Source: Rhodoflexus caldus
GTDB lineage: Bacteria; Bacteroidota; Bacteroidia; Cytophagales; Thermoflexibacteraceae
NCBI RefSeq assembly: GCF_021206925.1
Contig: NZ_JAJPRF010000003.1
Coordinates: 186,001-250,000, forward strand
Direction of reading: 5' to 3'
Length of the DNA: 64,000 nt
The translations under genes and the position numbers were made by a program. Below the pieces are notes generated by a model. It saw only the letters and a list, made by a program, of their open reading frames with translations, ran no database searches and was not told the origin of the DNA. Below, one piece after another: positions 51,695 to 60,579 of this stretch; the stretch's first letter is position 1; each line of letters starts with the position of its first letter.

Positions 51695-52687
51695 TTATAA
51701 GTCGGCAGGCGGAGTTTTGAAATATTGCTGTATTTGTTCTTTGGAGGGCTGGTTGAGCGGCCGTACTACCCGAAAACCAACGAAAGAGGCATCGGTAAAC
51801 CACCATTTGCTTTTGGGAATCTGCGGGTCGCGCTGTTTCCACTCGGGGGCAGAGCCTCGGCGGGCAGCACTGCGCAAGCGGTCGGGGTCATCGTCCCATG
51901 AGCCGCCACGCACAACGATAGGATAGAGTGATTCTACGGGCAGGTAGGGTTTACTGTTCTTTTGTGCATAAGCATCGGCTGCATATTGGTCTAATACCCA
52001 TTCGGCAACGTTACCGTGCATATCGTATAAGCCCCATGCGTTGGGTTTCTTTTGCCCTACGGGATGATAAGCGCCGTTGCTGTTGTCGTAAAACCATGCA
52101 TAGTCGCCCAATTGCGAAGCATCATCACCGAAACAATAAGCCGTTTTGCTTCCTGCACGGCAGGCATACTCCCACTCTGCTTCGGTCGGTAGCCGATAGA
52201 AATGTCCTGTTTGGGCGGTTAGCCATTGGCAAAAGGCAAGTGCTGCGTACTGTGTCATATTAATGGCAGGGAAACCGCGCTTTCCCATGCCAAAGCTCAT
52301 ATCCACATAGGGCTGGCTGGGCAGCGCAACGGCATCTATCATTTGTTTGCCTGCGTATTCGCCTTTGATGAAATCGGGATTCATGCTGCCGTTGGTTTCC
52401 TTGTTGACAAAGGCATCGTACAAGTCCCATGTAATTTCAAACTCTGCCATCCAGAAAGGTTCAATGCTGACTTCGTGCTGAGGCCCTTCGTCGTCTTTGC
52501 GGCCTACTTCCGAAGACGGACTGCCCATCGTAAACTTGCCGCCGGGGATAGGCAGCATTCGGAAAGAAAGGTCTGTTCCGGGGATTTTTTCCGTGTATGC
52601 TTCAATTTTTGCCTGTTTGGACGCATTTTTTTGTGCCCATGCTGCCGTTGCAAACAACATGAGCACTATCAGAAAACCGTTTTTCAT
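51695..52687 (-). CDS. SUMF1/formylglycine-generating-enzyme-like secreted protein
   Basis: 330 residues with a signal peptide (LIVLMLFATAAWAQ). The SUMF1 fold is seen in PIPGGKFTMGSPSSEVGRKDDEGPQHEVSIEPFWMAEFEIT, RLPTEAEWEYACRAG, WGLYDMHGNVAEWV and VVRGGSWDDDPDRLRSAARRG. The two copper-binding cysteines of true formylglycine-generating enzymes, which should be just after this, are missing (the region reads RRGSAPEWKQRD). It is probably a structural or lectin-like relative, as in the gliding-motility GldJ/GldK branch. Its start lies 32 bases after the upstream secreted-protein gene, and both could share a transcript. Confidence 0.87.
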   Translation of the reverse strand: MKNGFLIVLMLFATAAWAQKNASKQAKIEAYTEKIPGTDLSFRMLPIPGGKFTMGSPSSEVGRKDDEGPQHEVSIEPFWMAEFEITWDLYDAFVNKETNGSMNPDFIKGEYAGKQMIDAVALPSQPYVDMSFGMGKRGFPAINMTQYAALAFCQWLTAQTGHFYRLPTEAEWEYACRAGSKTAYCFGDDASQLGDYAWFYDNSNGAYHPVGQKKPNAWGLYDMHGNVAEWVLDQYAADAYAQKNSKPYLPVESLYPIVVRGGSWDDDPDRLRSAARRGSAPEWKQRDPQIPKSKWWFTDASFVGFRVVRPLNQPSKEQIQQYFKTPPADL

Positions 52688-52719
52688 GGATTGTTTAAAA
52701 AAACGAAGATAAGCAATTG

Positions 52720-53334
52720 CTAAAAATCACCATTGGCAGCACCTGCGCTTTTCTGTTGCGGAGGACGCACGCCTACCATCAATGAGCTAAATTCTTTGGC
52801 TTTCCATATGCCCCTGTCATTCCTGACCAAAGTAAGCGGTCGGTCTGAATCGGCACCTGAGCAGCGCACAAAAACTTTCAGTTGCCCGTCGGACTCTTTG
52901 CCGCTGTATGGATTGGTAGAACAGGCTACCCGATGCGGCGGATTGCCAAGCGCATAGCTTGTTGCGGGTTTGGTGCCCAGAATGTAGCTGTAAGGTACGT
53001 ATTTCTTGCTGTCTAACTGTTTCACCAAATAAGCCGATGAACTTCCAAAGTCAAAACCTTGATAACCGCCCTTGTCGGAAGGCGACAGCAGCGATTTGTC
53101 GGATGCGATAATCAGGCAAGGGTAGCCCGTTTCAGGGTTGCGCACATACATGATTGACGCAATCACAAAAACGGCAGCGCCCCCCTGAGGCGTGGTAGCC
53201 AGTCGGTCGCGCAGGCTGATAAATTCTTCCACGCTTTCAGGAATTTTCTCAAAGCTGACGGCAGGCAACTCTTGTTTTTGGGCAAATGCCGCACCGCCAA
53301 TCAAAAGCAGGCACAGCGCAAGTATATTTTTCAT
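52720..53334 (-). CDS. Hypothetical secreted protein
   Basis: 204 residues. The signal peptide MKNILALCLLLIGGAAFAQ starts at the ATG at 53334. The mature domain has a helix-loop start (FEKIPESVEEFISLRDRLA), then AAVFVIASIMYVRNPETGYPCLIIA, KGGYQGFDFGSSSAYLVKQL, a two-Cys strand region (VACSTNPY..., VFVRCSGADSDRPL) and the end KEFSSLMVGVRPP. I do not recognise the family by name. It is upstream of the SUMF1-like gene on the same strand and may function with it. The in-frame ATG at 53379 is less likely because it precedes the signal peptide. Confidence 0.72.
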   Translation of the reverse strand: MKNILALCLLLIGGAAFAQKQELPAVSFEKIPESVEEFISLRDRLATTPQGGAAVFVIASIMYVRNPETGYPCLIIASDKSLLSPSDKGGYQGFDFGSSSAYLVKQLDSKKYVPYSYILGTKPATSYALGNPPHRVACSTNPYSGKESDGQLKVFVRCSGADSDRPLTLVRNDRGIWKAKEFSSLMVGVRPPQQKSAGAANGDF

Positions 53335-53420
53335 GTGGCAGGTAGTTTTAGTATGCCTCAATTTAGAAAAAATATACAAAAACCGACGGATAATGGTCGT
53401 GCGCGGCCTGTATTGCCTTG

Positions 53421-54974
53421 TTATTTCGGAATCAACTCCACATAAGGAATGATAATTTCTTCCAACGAAATGCCCCCGTGCTGAAACGTATCCTTATAGT
53501 ATTTCACGTAGTGGTTGTAGTTGTTCGGATAGGCAAAAAAGTAATCCTCCGTCGTGAATACATACGAAGTAGATACATTATACTTAGGCAAGTGCAGCGC
53601 TTCGGGTTTGCGGCATACGAATACATTTTTTTTGTCGTAATCCAGATTCTTACCCTGTTTGTAGCGCAGGTTCGTGTTGGTGTTTTTGTCGCCGATGATT
53701 TTGTAAGGCTTTGTGGTGCGAATAGTGCCGTGGTCGGTGGTGATAATCAACCGGCATTTTTTCTCGGCAATTTTGCGCACCATATCTACCAGCGGCGAAT
53801 GTAAAAACCACGACTTGGTAATAGAGCGATAGGCAGCTTCATCGGGCGCAAGCTCGCGAATCATTTCCGTGTCGGTACGCGCATGAGAGAGCATATCCAC
53901 AAAGTTGTAAACCACCACATTAAGCTGGTTGTGCAGCAAATTACTGAAATTTTCTACCAGCGTCTTGCTTTGGTTTTGGTGGATGATTTTGTGATAGCTG
54001 AACTTGATGTGTTCCAGTCGGTTGCGTTTGAGTTGGTATTGCAGGAAATCTTTTTCGTTATTGTTTTTTGCGCCTTCGTCCTCGTCGTCCTGCCAAAAAT
54101 TAGGGATGATTTTTTCCAGTTCGGCGGGCAATACACCCGCAAAAATAGAATTGCGGGCAAAAGCGGTTGTCGTGGGCAAGATGGAGTAATAGGTGCTTTC
54201 CTGCTCCAAATTAAAGTACTCGGCCAGTAGTGGCTCCAATACTTTCCACTGGTCGTAGCGCAGGTTGTCTATCAGGAAAAAGAACGTAGGTTCGTTGGTC
54301 AGTTTTGGAAACAGCTTTTTGCGCAGCAACTGATGCGACATCAGCGGCTTTTCAATATCGGGATTGTTGAGCCATTCCTCATAGTTGCGCATAATGAACT
54401 TAGCAAAATTTACGTTGGCTTCGTCTTTTTGCATTTTGAGCACGTCTGCCATGCTTTGGTTGCCCGTGCTTTCCATTTCCAACTCCCAATACACCAATTT
54501 TTTATAGACTTCTGCCCATTCGTCGTGGTTCATTTCTTCGCTGAACGCCATCATAATGTTGCGGAAGTCCTGCTGATAACTTTGCGTGGTTTTTTCGCTG
54601 ATGATGCGCTTTTGTTCCAACAGTTTTTTGATAGAAAGCACAATTTGGCTCGGATTAACGGGCTTGATGAGGTAATCGTCAATCTTAGCGCCGATAGCCT
54701 CTTCCATAATGCTTTCTTCCTCGCTTTTGGTAATCATCACCACCGGTACGTGCGGGCGCATGGTTTTGATTTGTGAAAGCACTTCCAGCCCGCTCATGCC
54801 GGGCATATTTTCATCCAGAAAAATAACGTCGTAGGATTGTTCGCCGAACTTTTCCAGAGCATCCGCGCCGCTGTTCACGGGCGTGATGTCATAGCCTTTT
54901 TTAGAAAGAAACAGAATGTGCGGTTTGAGCAAATCAATTTCGTCGTCAGCCCATAAAATATTGTATCGCTGCAT
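53421..54974 (-). CDS. porX: PorX-type response regulator with PglZ phosphatase domain
   Basis: 517 residues. PorX is the response regulator of type IX secretion and gliding in Bacteroidota; the second domain is an alkaline-phosphatase-superfamily PglZ domain. The receiver domain (1-125) has Asp10/Asp11, the phosphoacceptor Asp54 in IFLDENMPG, the Thr switch MITKSEEES and IKPV Lys. A helical linker leads to the PglZ part (about 225-517) with FFFLIDNLRYDQW, STYYSILPTTTAFARNSIF, VVVYNFVDMLSHAR and LIITTDHGTIRT, which include the metal-binding Asp/Thr/His set. Start at the ATG 54974. No PorY kinase gene is adjacent. Together with the PorP/SprF gene this marks the organism as having type IX secretion. 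Confidence 0.93.
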   Translation of the reverse strand: MQRYNILWADDEIDLLKPHILFLSKKGYDITPVNSGADALEKFGEQSYDVIFLDENMPGMSGLEVLSQIKTMRPHVPVVMITKSEEESIMEEAIGAKIDDYLIKPVNPSQIVLSIKKLLEQKRIISEKTTQSYQQDFRNIMMAFSEEMNHDEWAEVYKKLVYWELEMESTGNQSMADVLKMQKDEANVNFAKFIMRNYEEWLNNPDIEKPLMSHQLLRKKLFPKLTNEPTFFFLIDNLRYDQWKVLEPLLAEYFNLEQESTYYSILPTTTAFARNSIFAGVLPAELEKIIPNFWQDDEDEGAKNNNEKDFLQYQLKRNRLEHIKFSYHKIIHQNQSKTLVENFSNLLHNQLNVVVYNFVDMLSHARTDTEMIRELAPDEAAYRSITKSWFLHSPLVDMVRKIAEKKCRLIITTDHGTIRTTKPYKIIGDKNTNTNLRYKQGKNLDYDKKNVFVCRKPEALHLPKYNVSTSYVFTTEDYFFAYPNNYNHYVKYYKDTFQHGGISLEEIIIPYVELIPK

Positions 54975-55212
54975 GTAAATTATTGGTTTTTGAGTGATTC
55001 GAGTGATGTTAAAACAGCGTAAAAATGTATTTCATGCAGTTGGGTTAAATAATCCTTTACATATACGCAAACTTGCTGCCCACAGCCGCATTTTTAGTTA
55101 AATTAACATTTATCGGTAATAAAAACAACCGGTAAGGCGGCAACTTGTGAGAAGTTGAGAGAGAGTCCGGCAAGCTATCTGCCTCATTTTCTTGAAAATA
55201 TTTGCGGCAAAG
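54975..55212. other. Intergenic region between porX and rplP promoter
   Basis: About 240 AT-rich bases. No gene or hairpin terminator is convincing. It should hold the porX promoter on the minus strand, but I see no full TAnnTTTG match there. Confidence 0.3.
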
Positions 55213-55243
55213 TTTGGATACTATAAATAGTGTGCTAACTTTG
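55213..55243 (+). promoter_or_regulatory. Promoter of the rplP-spc operon
   Basis: TTTG at 55213-55216, a 19-base spacer and TAACTTTG at 55236-55243 match the Bacteroidota consensus exactly. The start point would be near 55250, giving a leader of about 195 bases before the rplP ATG at 55446. Confidence 0.68.
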
Positions 55244-55249
55244 CAGTCC

Positions 55250-55445
55250 CAAATCGTAAGCGATAGGAAACTCTGCTTGTAAGCGACACGAGCAAAAGTC
55301 CTGTCGGACATCAAGTTTTAGTTTTTAGACTTATCGCTCACATTTTGTAAGGCCTTGTAAAAAAAGGTGCAAGGTTCTTATGGGCTTAAATTTCATCAAA
55401 CGGCGGTTGCCGCTTTGAGGTAACAGATAAATAACGTTTGTAGCC
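55250..55445 (+). ncRNA. Structured 5' leader of the rplP operon
   Basis: The leader holds a direct repeat GTAAGCGA at 55256-55263 and 55279-55286. Both copies can pair with the single segment TATCGCTCAC at 55332-55341 (one A/C mismatch). It also has GTCC/GGAC and CCTTG/CAAGG hairpins and a CGGC-GGTT-GCCG hairpin near 55400. Mutually exclusive pairing suggests a control element, perhaps autoregulation by one of the encoded ribosomal proteins. It resembles no leader that I can name. Confidence 0.45.
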
Positions 55446-55871
55446 ATGTTACAACCGAAAAGGACAAGATTCAGAAAGCAGCAAAAAGGGCGCGTGAAAG
55501 GCATCGCACAACGCGGGCACACCTTAGCTTTTGGCGAATTTGGCATTAAAGCCTTAGAGCCGGGATGGATTACAGCGCGCCAAATCGAGGCAGCCCGTAT
55601 TGCCATGACCAGAGCCATGAAACGCGAAGGCCAAGTATGGATTCGCATTTTCCCTGACAAGCCCGTTACGAAGAAGCCTGCCGAGGTGCGTATGGGTAAA
55701 GGTAAAGGTGCGCCTGAGTACTGGGTAGCTCCGGTAAAACCCGGAACAATTCTGTTTGAAGCAGGTGGTATCGACATTGCGCTTGCTCAGGAAGCACTGC
55801 GTTTGGCGGCACAAAAACTGCCCATTACCACCAAGTTTGTGGTTGCAAACGAATTGAAAGGTAACTTATAA
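55446..55871 (+). CDS. rplP: 50S ribosomal protein L16
   Basis: 141 residues. L16 lies near the peptidyl-transferase centre and A-site tRNA. The N-terminus [16 protein letters not shown], then GFxxL-type [43 protein letters not shown] and the C-terminal KLPITTKFV are canonical. In nearly all bacteria rpsC precedes rplP in one transcript; here rplP is the first gene after a promoter. Confidence 0.98.
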   Translation: MLQPKRTRFRKQQKGRVKGIAQRGHTLAFGEFGIKALEPGWITARQIEAARIAMTRAMKREGQVWIRIFPDKPVTKKPAEVRMGKGKGAPEYWVAPVKPGTILFEAGGIDIALAQEALRLAAQKLPITTKFVVANELKGNL

Positions 55872-55885
55872 TCTGCGCAACAACT

Positions 55886-56080
55886 ATGAAAAAGTACGCT
55901 CAATTACATGAACTTTCTGTTCAAGAATTAGAAAACAGAATTCAGGAAGCCACTGCAACTTTGCGCAGGTTGCGTTTTTCACACGCGGTATCTCAGTTGG
56001 AAAATCCGATGCAACTGCGCAACATCAAACGTGAAATCGCAAGACTGAACACCATTTTATCTGCTAAACAAGGTAAATAA
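55886..56080 (+). CDS. rpmC: 50S ribosomal protein L29
   Basis: 64 residues, helical hairpin. [35 protein letters not shown] and [14 protein letters not shown] are typical. L29 lies near the polypeptide exit tunnel and the trigger-factor site. It follows rplP by 14 bases. Confidence 0.96.
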   Translation: MKKYAQLHELSVQELENRIQEATATLRRLRFSHAVSQLENPMQLRNIKREIARLNTILSAKQGK

Positions 56081-56094
56081 ATCGGAGCAATACA

Positions 56095-56352
56095 ATGGAA
56101 GAAAGAAATCTGAGAAAAACCCGCGTGGGGGTCGTAGTAAGCAATAAAATGGACAAATCCATTGTCGTTTCGGTAGAACGCAAAGTAAAGCACCCTGCCT
56201 ACGGCAAGTTCATGAAGAAAACGACCAAATTCGTTGCTCACGATGAGCGCAACGAGTGTTTAGAAGGGGATACCGTAAAAATTATGGAAACCCGCCCGCT
56301 CAGCAAATTGAAACGCTGGCGTTTAGTTGAAATTATTGAAAGAGCGAAGTAA
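56095..56352 (+). CDS. rpsQ: 30S ribosomal protein S17
   Basis: 85 residues. 16S-binding OB-fold protein. Key blocks are [40 protein letters not shown] and [22 protein letters not shown]. It follows rpmC by 14 bases. Confidence 0.97.
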   Translation: MEERNLRKTRVGVVVSNKMDKSIVVSVERKVKHPAYGKFMKKTTKFVAHDERNECLEGDTVKIMETRPLSKLKRWRLVEIIERAK

Positions 56353-56370
56353 TCTCAAAAGAGAAGAGCA

Positions 56371-56739
56371 ATGATACAACAAGAGTCAAGGCTCAATGTA
56401 GCTGATAATAGCGGTGCTAAAGAAGTTTTGGTAATCCGAGTTTTGGGCGGCACCCGCAAACGTTACGCGAGCGTAGGAGACAAGGTCGTTGTTACTGTTA
56501 AGTCTGCCCTCTCTTCAAGCAACATGAAGAAAGGCACAGTAGCCAAAGCAGTAATTGTACGCACCAAAAAAGAAATCCGCCGCAAAGACGGTTCATATAT
56601 CCGTTTTGATGACAACGCGGTTGTTTTGTTGAATAACCAAGACGAACCCCGCGGAACCCGTATTTTCGGGCCTGTTGCACGTGAACTGCGCGAGAAACAA
56701 TTTATGAAAATCGTTTCATTAGCGCCTGAAGTACTCTAA
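56371..56739 (+). CDS. rplN: 50S ribosomal protein L14
   Basis: 122 residues. [59 protein letters not shown] and the C-terminal [16 protein letters not shown] define it. L14 forms part of the subunit interface. Confidence 0.98.
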   Translation: MIQQESRLNVADNSGAKEVLVIRVLGGTRKRYASVGDKVVVTVKSALSSSNMKKGTVAKAVIVRTKKEIRRKDGSYIRFDDNAVVLLNNQDEPRGTRIFGPVARELREKQFMKIVSLAPEVL

Positions 56740-56761
56740 TCAGCATAAGGAGGACAAGACA

Positions 56762-57112
56762 ATGAAGAAGACTGCCCCAAAACCTCAAAAATTCCACGTG
56801 CGTCGTGGAGATCAGGTAATGGTAATTGCCGGCGACGACAAAGGCAAAACCGGTATCATTACTAAAATGCTGGTAGAAAAACAGCGTGCGATTGTAGAAG
56901 GCTTGAACGTGGTAAAACGCGCAGTAAAACCTTCTAACGAAAATCCCGAAGGTGGATTTATAGAAAAAGAGGCCAGCATTCACATCAGCAACCTGATGCT
57001 TGTAGACCCTAAAACAGGCAAACCTACACGTATCGGCCGCCGCAAGAATGCAGCCGGCAAATTGGAAAGATATTCAAAAAAATCAGGCGAAACCATCAAG
57101 AACAATGGCTAA
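56762..57112 (+). CDS. rplX: 50S ribosomal protein L24
   Basis: 116 residues. KOW-domain protein: [40 protein letters not shown] and [15 protein letters not shown]. It initiates 50S assembly. It ends in NNG with its stop overlapping the rplE start by 8 bases (57105-57112). Confidence 0.97.
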   Translation: MKKTAPKPQKFHVRRGDQVMVIAGDDKGKTGIITKMLVEKQRAIVEGLNVVKRAVKPSNENPEGGFIEKEASIHISNLMLVDPKTGKPTRIGRRKNAAGKLERYSKKSGETIKNNG

Positions 57113-57656
57113 ACCGAGATTAAAAGAGAAATACCTCAAAGAGGTAGCTCCTGCCCTGAAAGAAAAATTTGCATACAAGTCAGTAATGCAAGTGCCTAAG
57201 CTAACCAAAATTTGTATCAACAAAGGTATTGGTCAGGCTGTAGCAGACAAAAAGCTGGTAGAAATCGGCGTGGAAGAACTTACGGCTATCTCCGGTCAGA
57301 AAGCCGTACCTACCAAATCCCGCAAAGCGATTTCAAACTTCAAACTACGTGAGAATATGCCTATCGGCGCTCGCGTAACTCTGCGCGGGGATCGTATGTA
57401 CGAATTCCTGGATCGTTTGGCAACAGTAGCGCTTCCTCGTGTTCGCGACTTCCGTGGTATCAGCGACAGTGGTTTCGATGGCCGCGGCAACTACACCTTG
57501 GGTGTAAAAGAGCAAATCATCTTCCCTGAAATCAGTATTGACAAAGTAAACAAAATCTCCGGCATGGATATCACCTTTGTTACTACTGCTCAAACTGACG
57601 AAGAAAGCCGCGCTCTGTTAGCAGCACTTGGTATGCCATTTAAAAATCAAAAATAA
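57105..57656 (+). CDS. rplE: 50S ribosomal protein L5
   Basis: 183 residues. It carries 5S rRNA onto the 50S subunit. [38 protein letters not shown]-like [35 protein letters not shown] and [16 protein letters not shown] are canonical. I chose the ATG at 57105, which overlaps rplX by 8 bases; an earlier in-frame start at 57048 lies inside rplX. Confidence 0.98.
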   Translation: MAKPRLKEKYLKEVAPALKEKFAYKSVMQVPKLTKICINKGIGQAVADKKLVEIGVEELTAISGQKAVPTKSRKAISNFKLRENMPIGARVTLRGDRMYEFLDRLATVALPRVRDFRGISDSGFDGRGNYTLGVKEQIIFPEISIDKVNKISGMDITFVTTAQTDEESRALLAALGMPFKNQK

Positions 57657-57665
57657 TAGCTTGAT

Positions 57666-57935
57666 ATGGCAAAAGAATCCGTAAAGGCACGCGAAAGAAA
57701 AAGAGCCCGTTTGGTGGCTAAATATGCCAAGAAGAGAGAAGAACTCAAAAAAGCAGGCGATTGGGAAGCATTAGACAAACTGCCTCGCAACTCTTCTAAG
57801 GTTCGCTTACACAACCGTTGCAAAATTACCGGAAGGCCGCGCGGTTATATGCGCAAGTTTGGCATCTCACGCGTGCTGTTCCGCGATATGGCATCTGACG
57901 GTAGAATCCCGGGTGTAACAAAGGCAAGTTGGTAA
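57666..57935 (+). CDS. rpsN: 30S ribosomal protein S14, zinc-independent type
   Basis: 89 residues. This is the long form without the four zinc cysteines; only one Cys is present, in [20 protein letters not shown]. The N-terminal half is very basic ([25 protein letters not shown]). It is encoded at the standard spc position after rplE. Confidence 0.97.
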   Translation: MAKESVKARERKRARLVAKYAKKREELKKAGDWEALDKLPRNSSKVRLHNRCKITGRPRGYMRKFGISRVLFRDMASDGRIPGVTKASW

Positions 57936-58029
57936 TTACAAGTTTGTCCGGTTTACCTTCAATTTGTAAATTAGAATCATACCTTTCTGTTAGGCGAAAG
58001 CCATCGACGAAAGCAAAATTTATAAGGCA

Positions 58030-58425
58030 ATGACTGATCCAATAGCCGACTATCTGACAAGATTGAGAAACGCCATCCGTGCAAATCATCGGGTGGTTGA
58101 AATACCTGCCTCAAAACTGAAGAAAGAAATTACCAAGTTGTTGTACAACAAAGGTTATATCCAAAGCTACAAGTTTGAGGAGCAAGGTCCGCAAGGTGTG
58201 ATTAAAATCGCCCTGAAATATCACCCTGTAACCAAACAACCGGCAATCGTGCACTTAGAGCGTGTAAGCAAGCCGGGTTTGCGTAAATATACTAAGTCAA
58301 ATGCACTGCCTCGTGTACTCAACGGGCTTGGTATTGCTGTCATTTCAACTTCTAAAGGTCTGATTACAGATAAAGAAGCGAAAGAACTGAATGTGGGTGG
58401 TGAAGTAATTTGTTACGTGTACTAA
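58030..58425 (+). CDS. rpsH: 30S ribosomal protein S8
   Basis: 131 residues. [42 protein letters not shown] and [33 protein letters not shown] match S8. In E. coli S8 represses the spc operon; here no such site is evident. It follows rpsN after a 94-base gap, the largest in this part of the operon. Confidence 0.98.
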   Translation: MTDPIADYLTRLRNAIRANHRVVEIPASKLKKEITKLLYNKGYIQSYKFEEQGPQGVIKIALKYHPVTKQPAIVHLERVSKPGLRKYTKSNALPRVLNGLGIAVISTSKGLITDKEAKELNVGGEVICYVY

Positions 58426-58438
58426 AACTGATAAGACT

Positions 58439-58996
58439 ATGTCGCGTATAGGAAAAAAACCAATTACACTTCCCGCCGGAGTAACTGTTAATGTTGCTGC
58501 CGACAACACGGTAACTGTTAAAGGCCCTAAAGGGACGCTGTCTCAGCAGGTAGACCCGGATATTACCGTGAAAGTGGAAAACGGCCAGATTATAGTTGAG
58601 CGTCCAACTGACCAGAAGCGTCATAAGGCATTACATGGTCTTTATCGTGCATTGCTGAACAACATGGTTACAGGTGTTCACGAAGGCTTCAAAACACAAA
58701 TGGAGTTGGTAGGTGTGGGTTACAAAGCCGAAACAAGCGGCCAGTTGCTCCAATTAAGCCTTGGTTACTCTCACAATATTGTGTTTGCCATACCAAACGA
58801 AATCAAAGTGAGTGCCGAAACCCTGAAAGGTAAGGCGCCTGTGGTAACATTGGAAGGCATTGACAAGCAACTTATTGGCCAGGTTGCCGCTAAGTTGCGC
58901 TCATTCCGCAAACCTGAACCATATAAAGGAAAAGGTATTAAGTTTGTTAACGAAGCTATTCGCCGCAAAGCTGGTAAAGCTGCTGCTAAGAAATAG
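58439..58996 (+). CDS. rplF: 50S ribosomal protein L6
   Basis: 185 residues. MSRIGKKPITLPAGVTV, GVTVNVAADNTVTVKGPKGTLSQ, VGVGYKAE and RKPEPYKGKGIKFVNE are typical. It lies near the sarcin-ricin loop. It follows rpsH by 13 bases. Confidence 0.98.
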   Translation: MSRIGKKPITLPAGVTVNVAADNTVTVKGPKGTLSQQVDPDITVKVENGQIIVERPTDQKRHKALHGLYRALLNNMVTGVHEGFKTQMELVGVGYKAETSGQLLQLSLGYSHNIVFAIPNEIKVSAETLKGKAPVVTLEGIDKQLIGQVAAKLRSFRKPEPYKGKGIKFVNEAIRRKAGKAAAKK

Positions 58997-59017
58997 TCTT
59001 TTTGACCTAATCATACA

Positions 59018-59368
59018 ATGGGAAATCAGAAAGAACTCAGAAGACAAAAAATTAAGAAGCGCATCCGTGCCCGTATCAGCGGCACGGCGAGTGTGCCCCG
59101 TCTGACTGTTTTTCGCAGTAATACGGCTATTTATGCTCAGTTAATTGACGATGAAAGAGGCGTAACATTGGCAAGCGCATCTTCACGTGAATTAAGCGAT
59201 AAGCGCTCTATTAATGTAGCCCTGTCTAAAGAAGTGGGCAAGAAACTTGCCGAACGTGCAATTCAGCAAGGTATCAGCCAAAGCGTATTCGACCGCAACG
59301 GCTATTTGTATCATGGCAATGTTAAATCCTTAGCCGAGGGTGCTCGCGAAGGAGGTCTTAAATTCTAA
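59018..59368 (+). CDS. rplR: 50S ribosomal protein L18
   Basis: 116 residues. [49 protein letters not shown] and [26 protein letters not shown] match L18, which binds 5S rRNA. Confidence 0.97.
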   Translation: MGNQKELRRQKIKKRIRARISGTASVPRLTVFRSNTAIYAQLIDDERGVTLASASSRELSDKRSINVALSKEVGKKLAERAIQQGISQSVFDRNGYLYHGNVKSLAEGAREGGLKF

Positions 59369-59379
59369 ATCACAGAACG

Positions 59380-59898
59380 ATGTCTCAGGCAAATATCAGA
59401 AGCTTTAAGGCCAGCGAAATCGAATTGACTGACCGATTGGTGGCTATCAATCGCGTGGCTAAAGTAGTTAAAGGTGGTCGTCGTTTCAGCTTCGCAGCTA
59501 TCGTGGTAGTAGGTGATGGCAAAGGTGTTGTTGGTTACGGTCTCGGCAAAGCTAACGAAGTAACAGACGCTATCACCAAAGCTATTGACGACGCTAAGAA
59601 GAACTTGGTAAAAGTACCTGTTATTAAAGGTACTGTTCCTCACGAAATGGAAGGAAAATTTTGCGGCGGTAAAGTATTGCTGAAACCTGCGGCTGCCGGT
59701 ACCGGTGTAATTGCGGGTGGTGCGATGCGCGCTGTGTTAGAATCTGCCGGCATTACCGACGTGTTGGCAAAGTCTAAAGGTTCTTCTAACCCACACAACG
59801 TGGTGAAAGCTACTATCGATGCATTGGTTAAAATGCGCGACCCAAAAACAGTAGCGCAGCAAAGAGGTGTTTCATTGTCTAAAGTGTTTAATGGATAA
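59380..59898 (+). CDS. rpsE: 30S ribosomal protein S5
   Basis: 172 residues. The double-stranded-RNA-binding part is [46 protein letters not shown]; the C-terminal part has [31 protein letters not shown]5 helps decoding accuracy. It follows rplR by 11 bases. Confidence 0.98.
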   Translation: MSQANIRSFKASEIELTDRLVAINRVAKVVKGGRRFSFAAIVVVGDGKGVVGYGLGKANEVTDAITKAIDDAKKNLVKVPVIKGTVPHEMEGKFCGGKVLLKPAAAGTGVIAGGAMRAVLESAGITDVLAKSKGSSNPHNVVKATIDALVKMRDPKTVAQQRGVSLSKVFNG

Positions 59899-59902
59899 AA
59901 AC

Positions 59903-60085
59903 ATGGCAAAGATTAAAATCACACAAATCAGAAGCACCATTAAGCGCCCTCAAAACCAGAAAGATACCATCATCTCTCTTGGTTTAGGCAAAATCAACCG
60001 TACAGTAGAAAAAGAGGCTAATCCTCAAATTTTGGGTATGGTTCGCACAGTAGCGCACTTGGTTCGCGTTGAAGAAGTTAAATAG
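59903..60085 (+). CDS. rpmD: 50S ribosomal protein L30
   Basis: 60 residues. [36 protein letters not shown] is the L30 core. I used the ATG at 59903, four bases after the rpsE stop; an in-frame ATG at 59867 lies inside rpsE. Confidence 0.96.
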   Translation: MAKIKITQIRSTIKRPQNQKDTIISLGLGKINRTVEKEANPQILGMVRTVAHLVRVEEVK

Positions 60086-60117
60086 TCATTACAGAGTGCT
60101 TTAATCGAAAGATTGCA

Positions 60118-60564
60118 ATGAAACTACATGAATTAAAGCCTGCAAAAGGTTCTGTTTTTAGAAAAGTTCGTTTAGGCCGTGGACATGGTTCAGGCAAAGG
60201 CGGAACTTCTGCACGTGGTCATAAAGGCGCTAAATCCCGCTCAGGCTACAGCCAAAAGTTGGGTTTTGAAGGTGGTCAGATGCCATTGCAGCGTCGCGTT
60301 CCTAAGTTTGGATTTAAAAACCCTAACCGTGTAGAATATAAGGCTATCAATTTGGGCGATATTCAGGCTATTGTTGAAAAAACAGGCGTTACTGCTATCA
60401 CGCTCGAATTCCTTTATCAAAACGGGATGGTTGCCAAAAAGGATTTGGTTAAAATCTTAAGCAAAGGAACTCTCACATCTGCCGTTGAAGTTACTGCTCA
60501 TGCTTTTTCAGCATCCGCTGTTGAGAACATCGAGAAAGCCGGTGGCAAAGTTGTTAAGCTCTAA
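60118..60564 (+). CDS. rplO: 50S ribosomal protein L15
   Basis: 148 residues. [43 protein letters not shown] is the glycine-rich rRNA-binding N-terminus, then [17 protein letters not shown]. It is directly before secY, as usual. Confidence 0.98.
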   Translation: MKLHELKPAKGSVFRKVRLGRGHGSGKGGTSARGHKGAKSRSGYSQKLGFEGGQMPLQRRVPKFGFKNPNRVEYKAINLGDIQAIVEKTGVTAITLEFLYQNGMVAKKDLVKILSKGTLTSAVEVTAHAFSASAVENIEKAGGKVVKL

Positions 60565-60579
60565 TATCAATCGCCGCTC

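Noticed and set aside
52497-52712. Plus-strand open frames overlapping the SUMF1-like gene
   Set aside because: Antisense to a gene with a signal peptide and clear SUMF1 motifs; no independent support.
55057-55314. Minus-strand 85-codon open frame between porX and rplP
   Set aside because: It runs across the rplP promoter and leader, has poor codon use, and has no family features.
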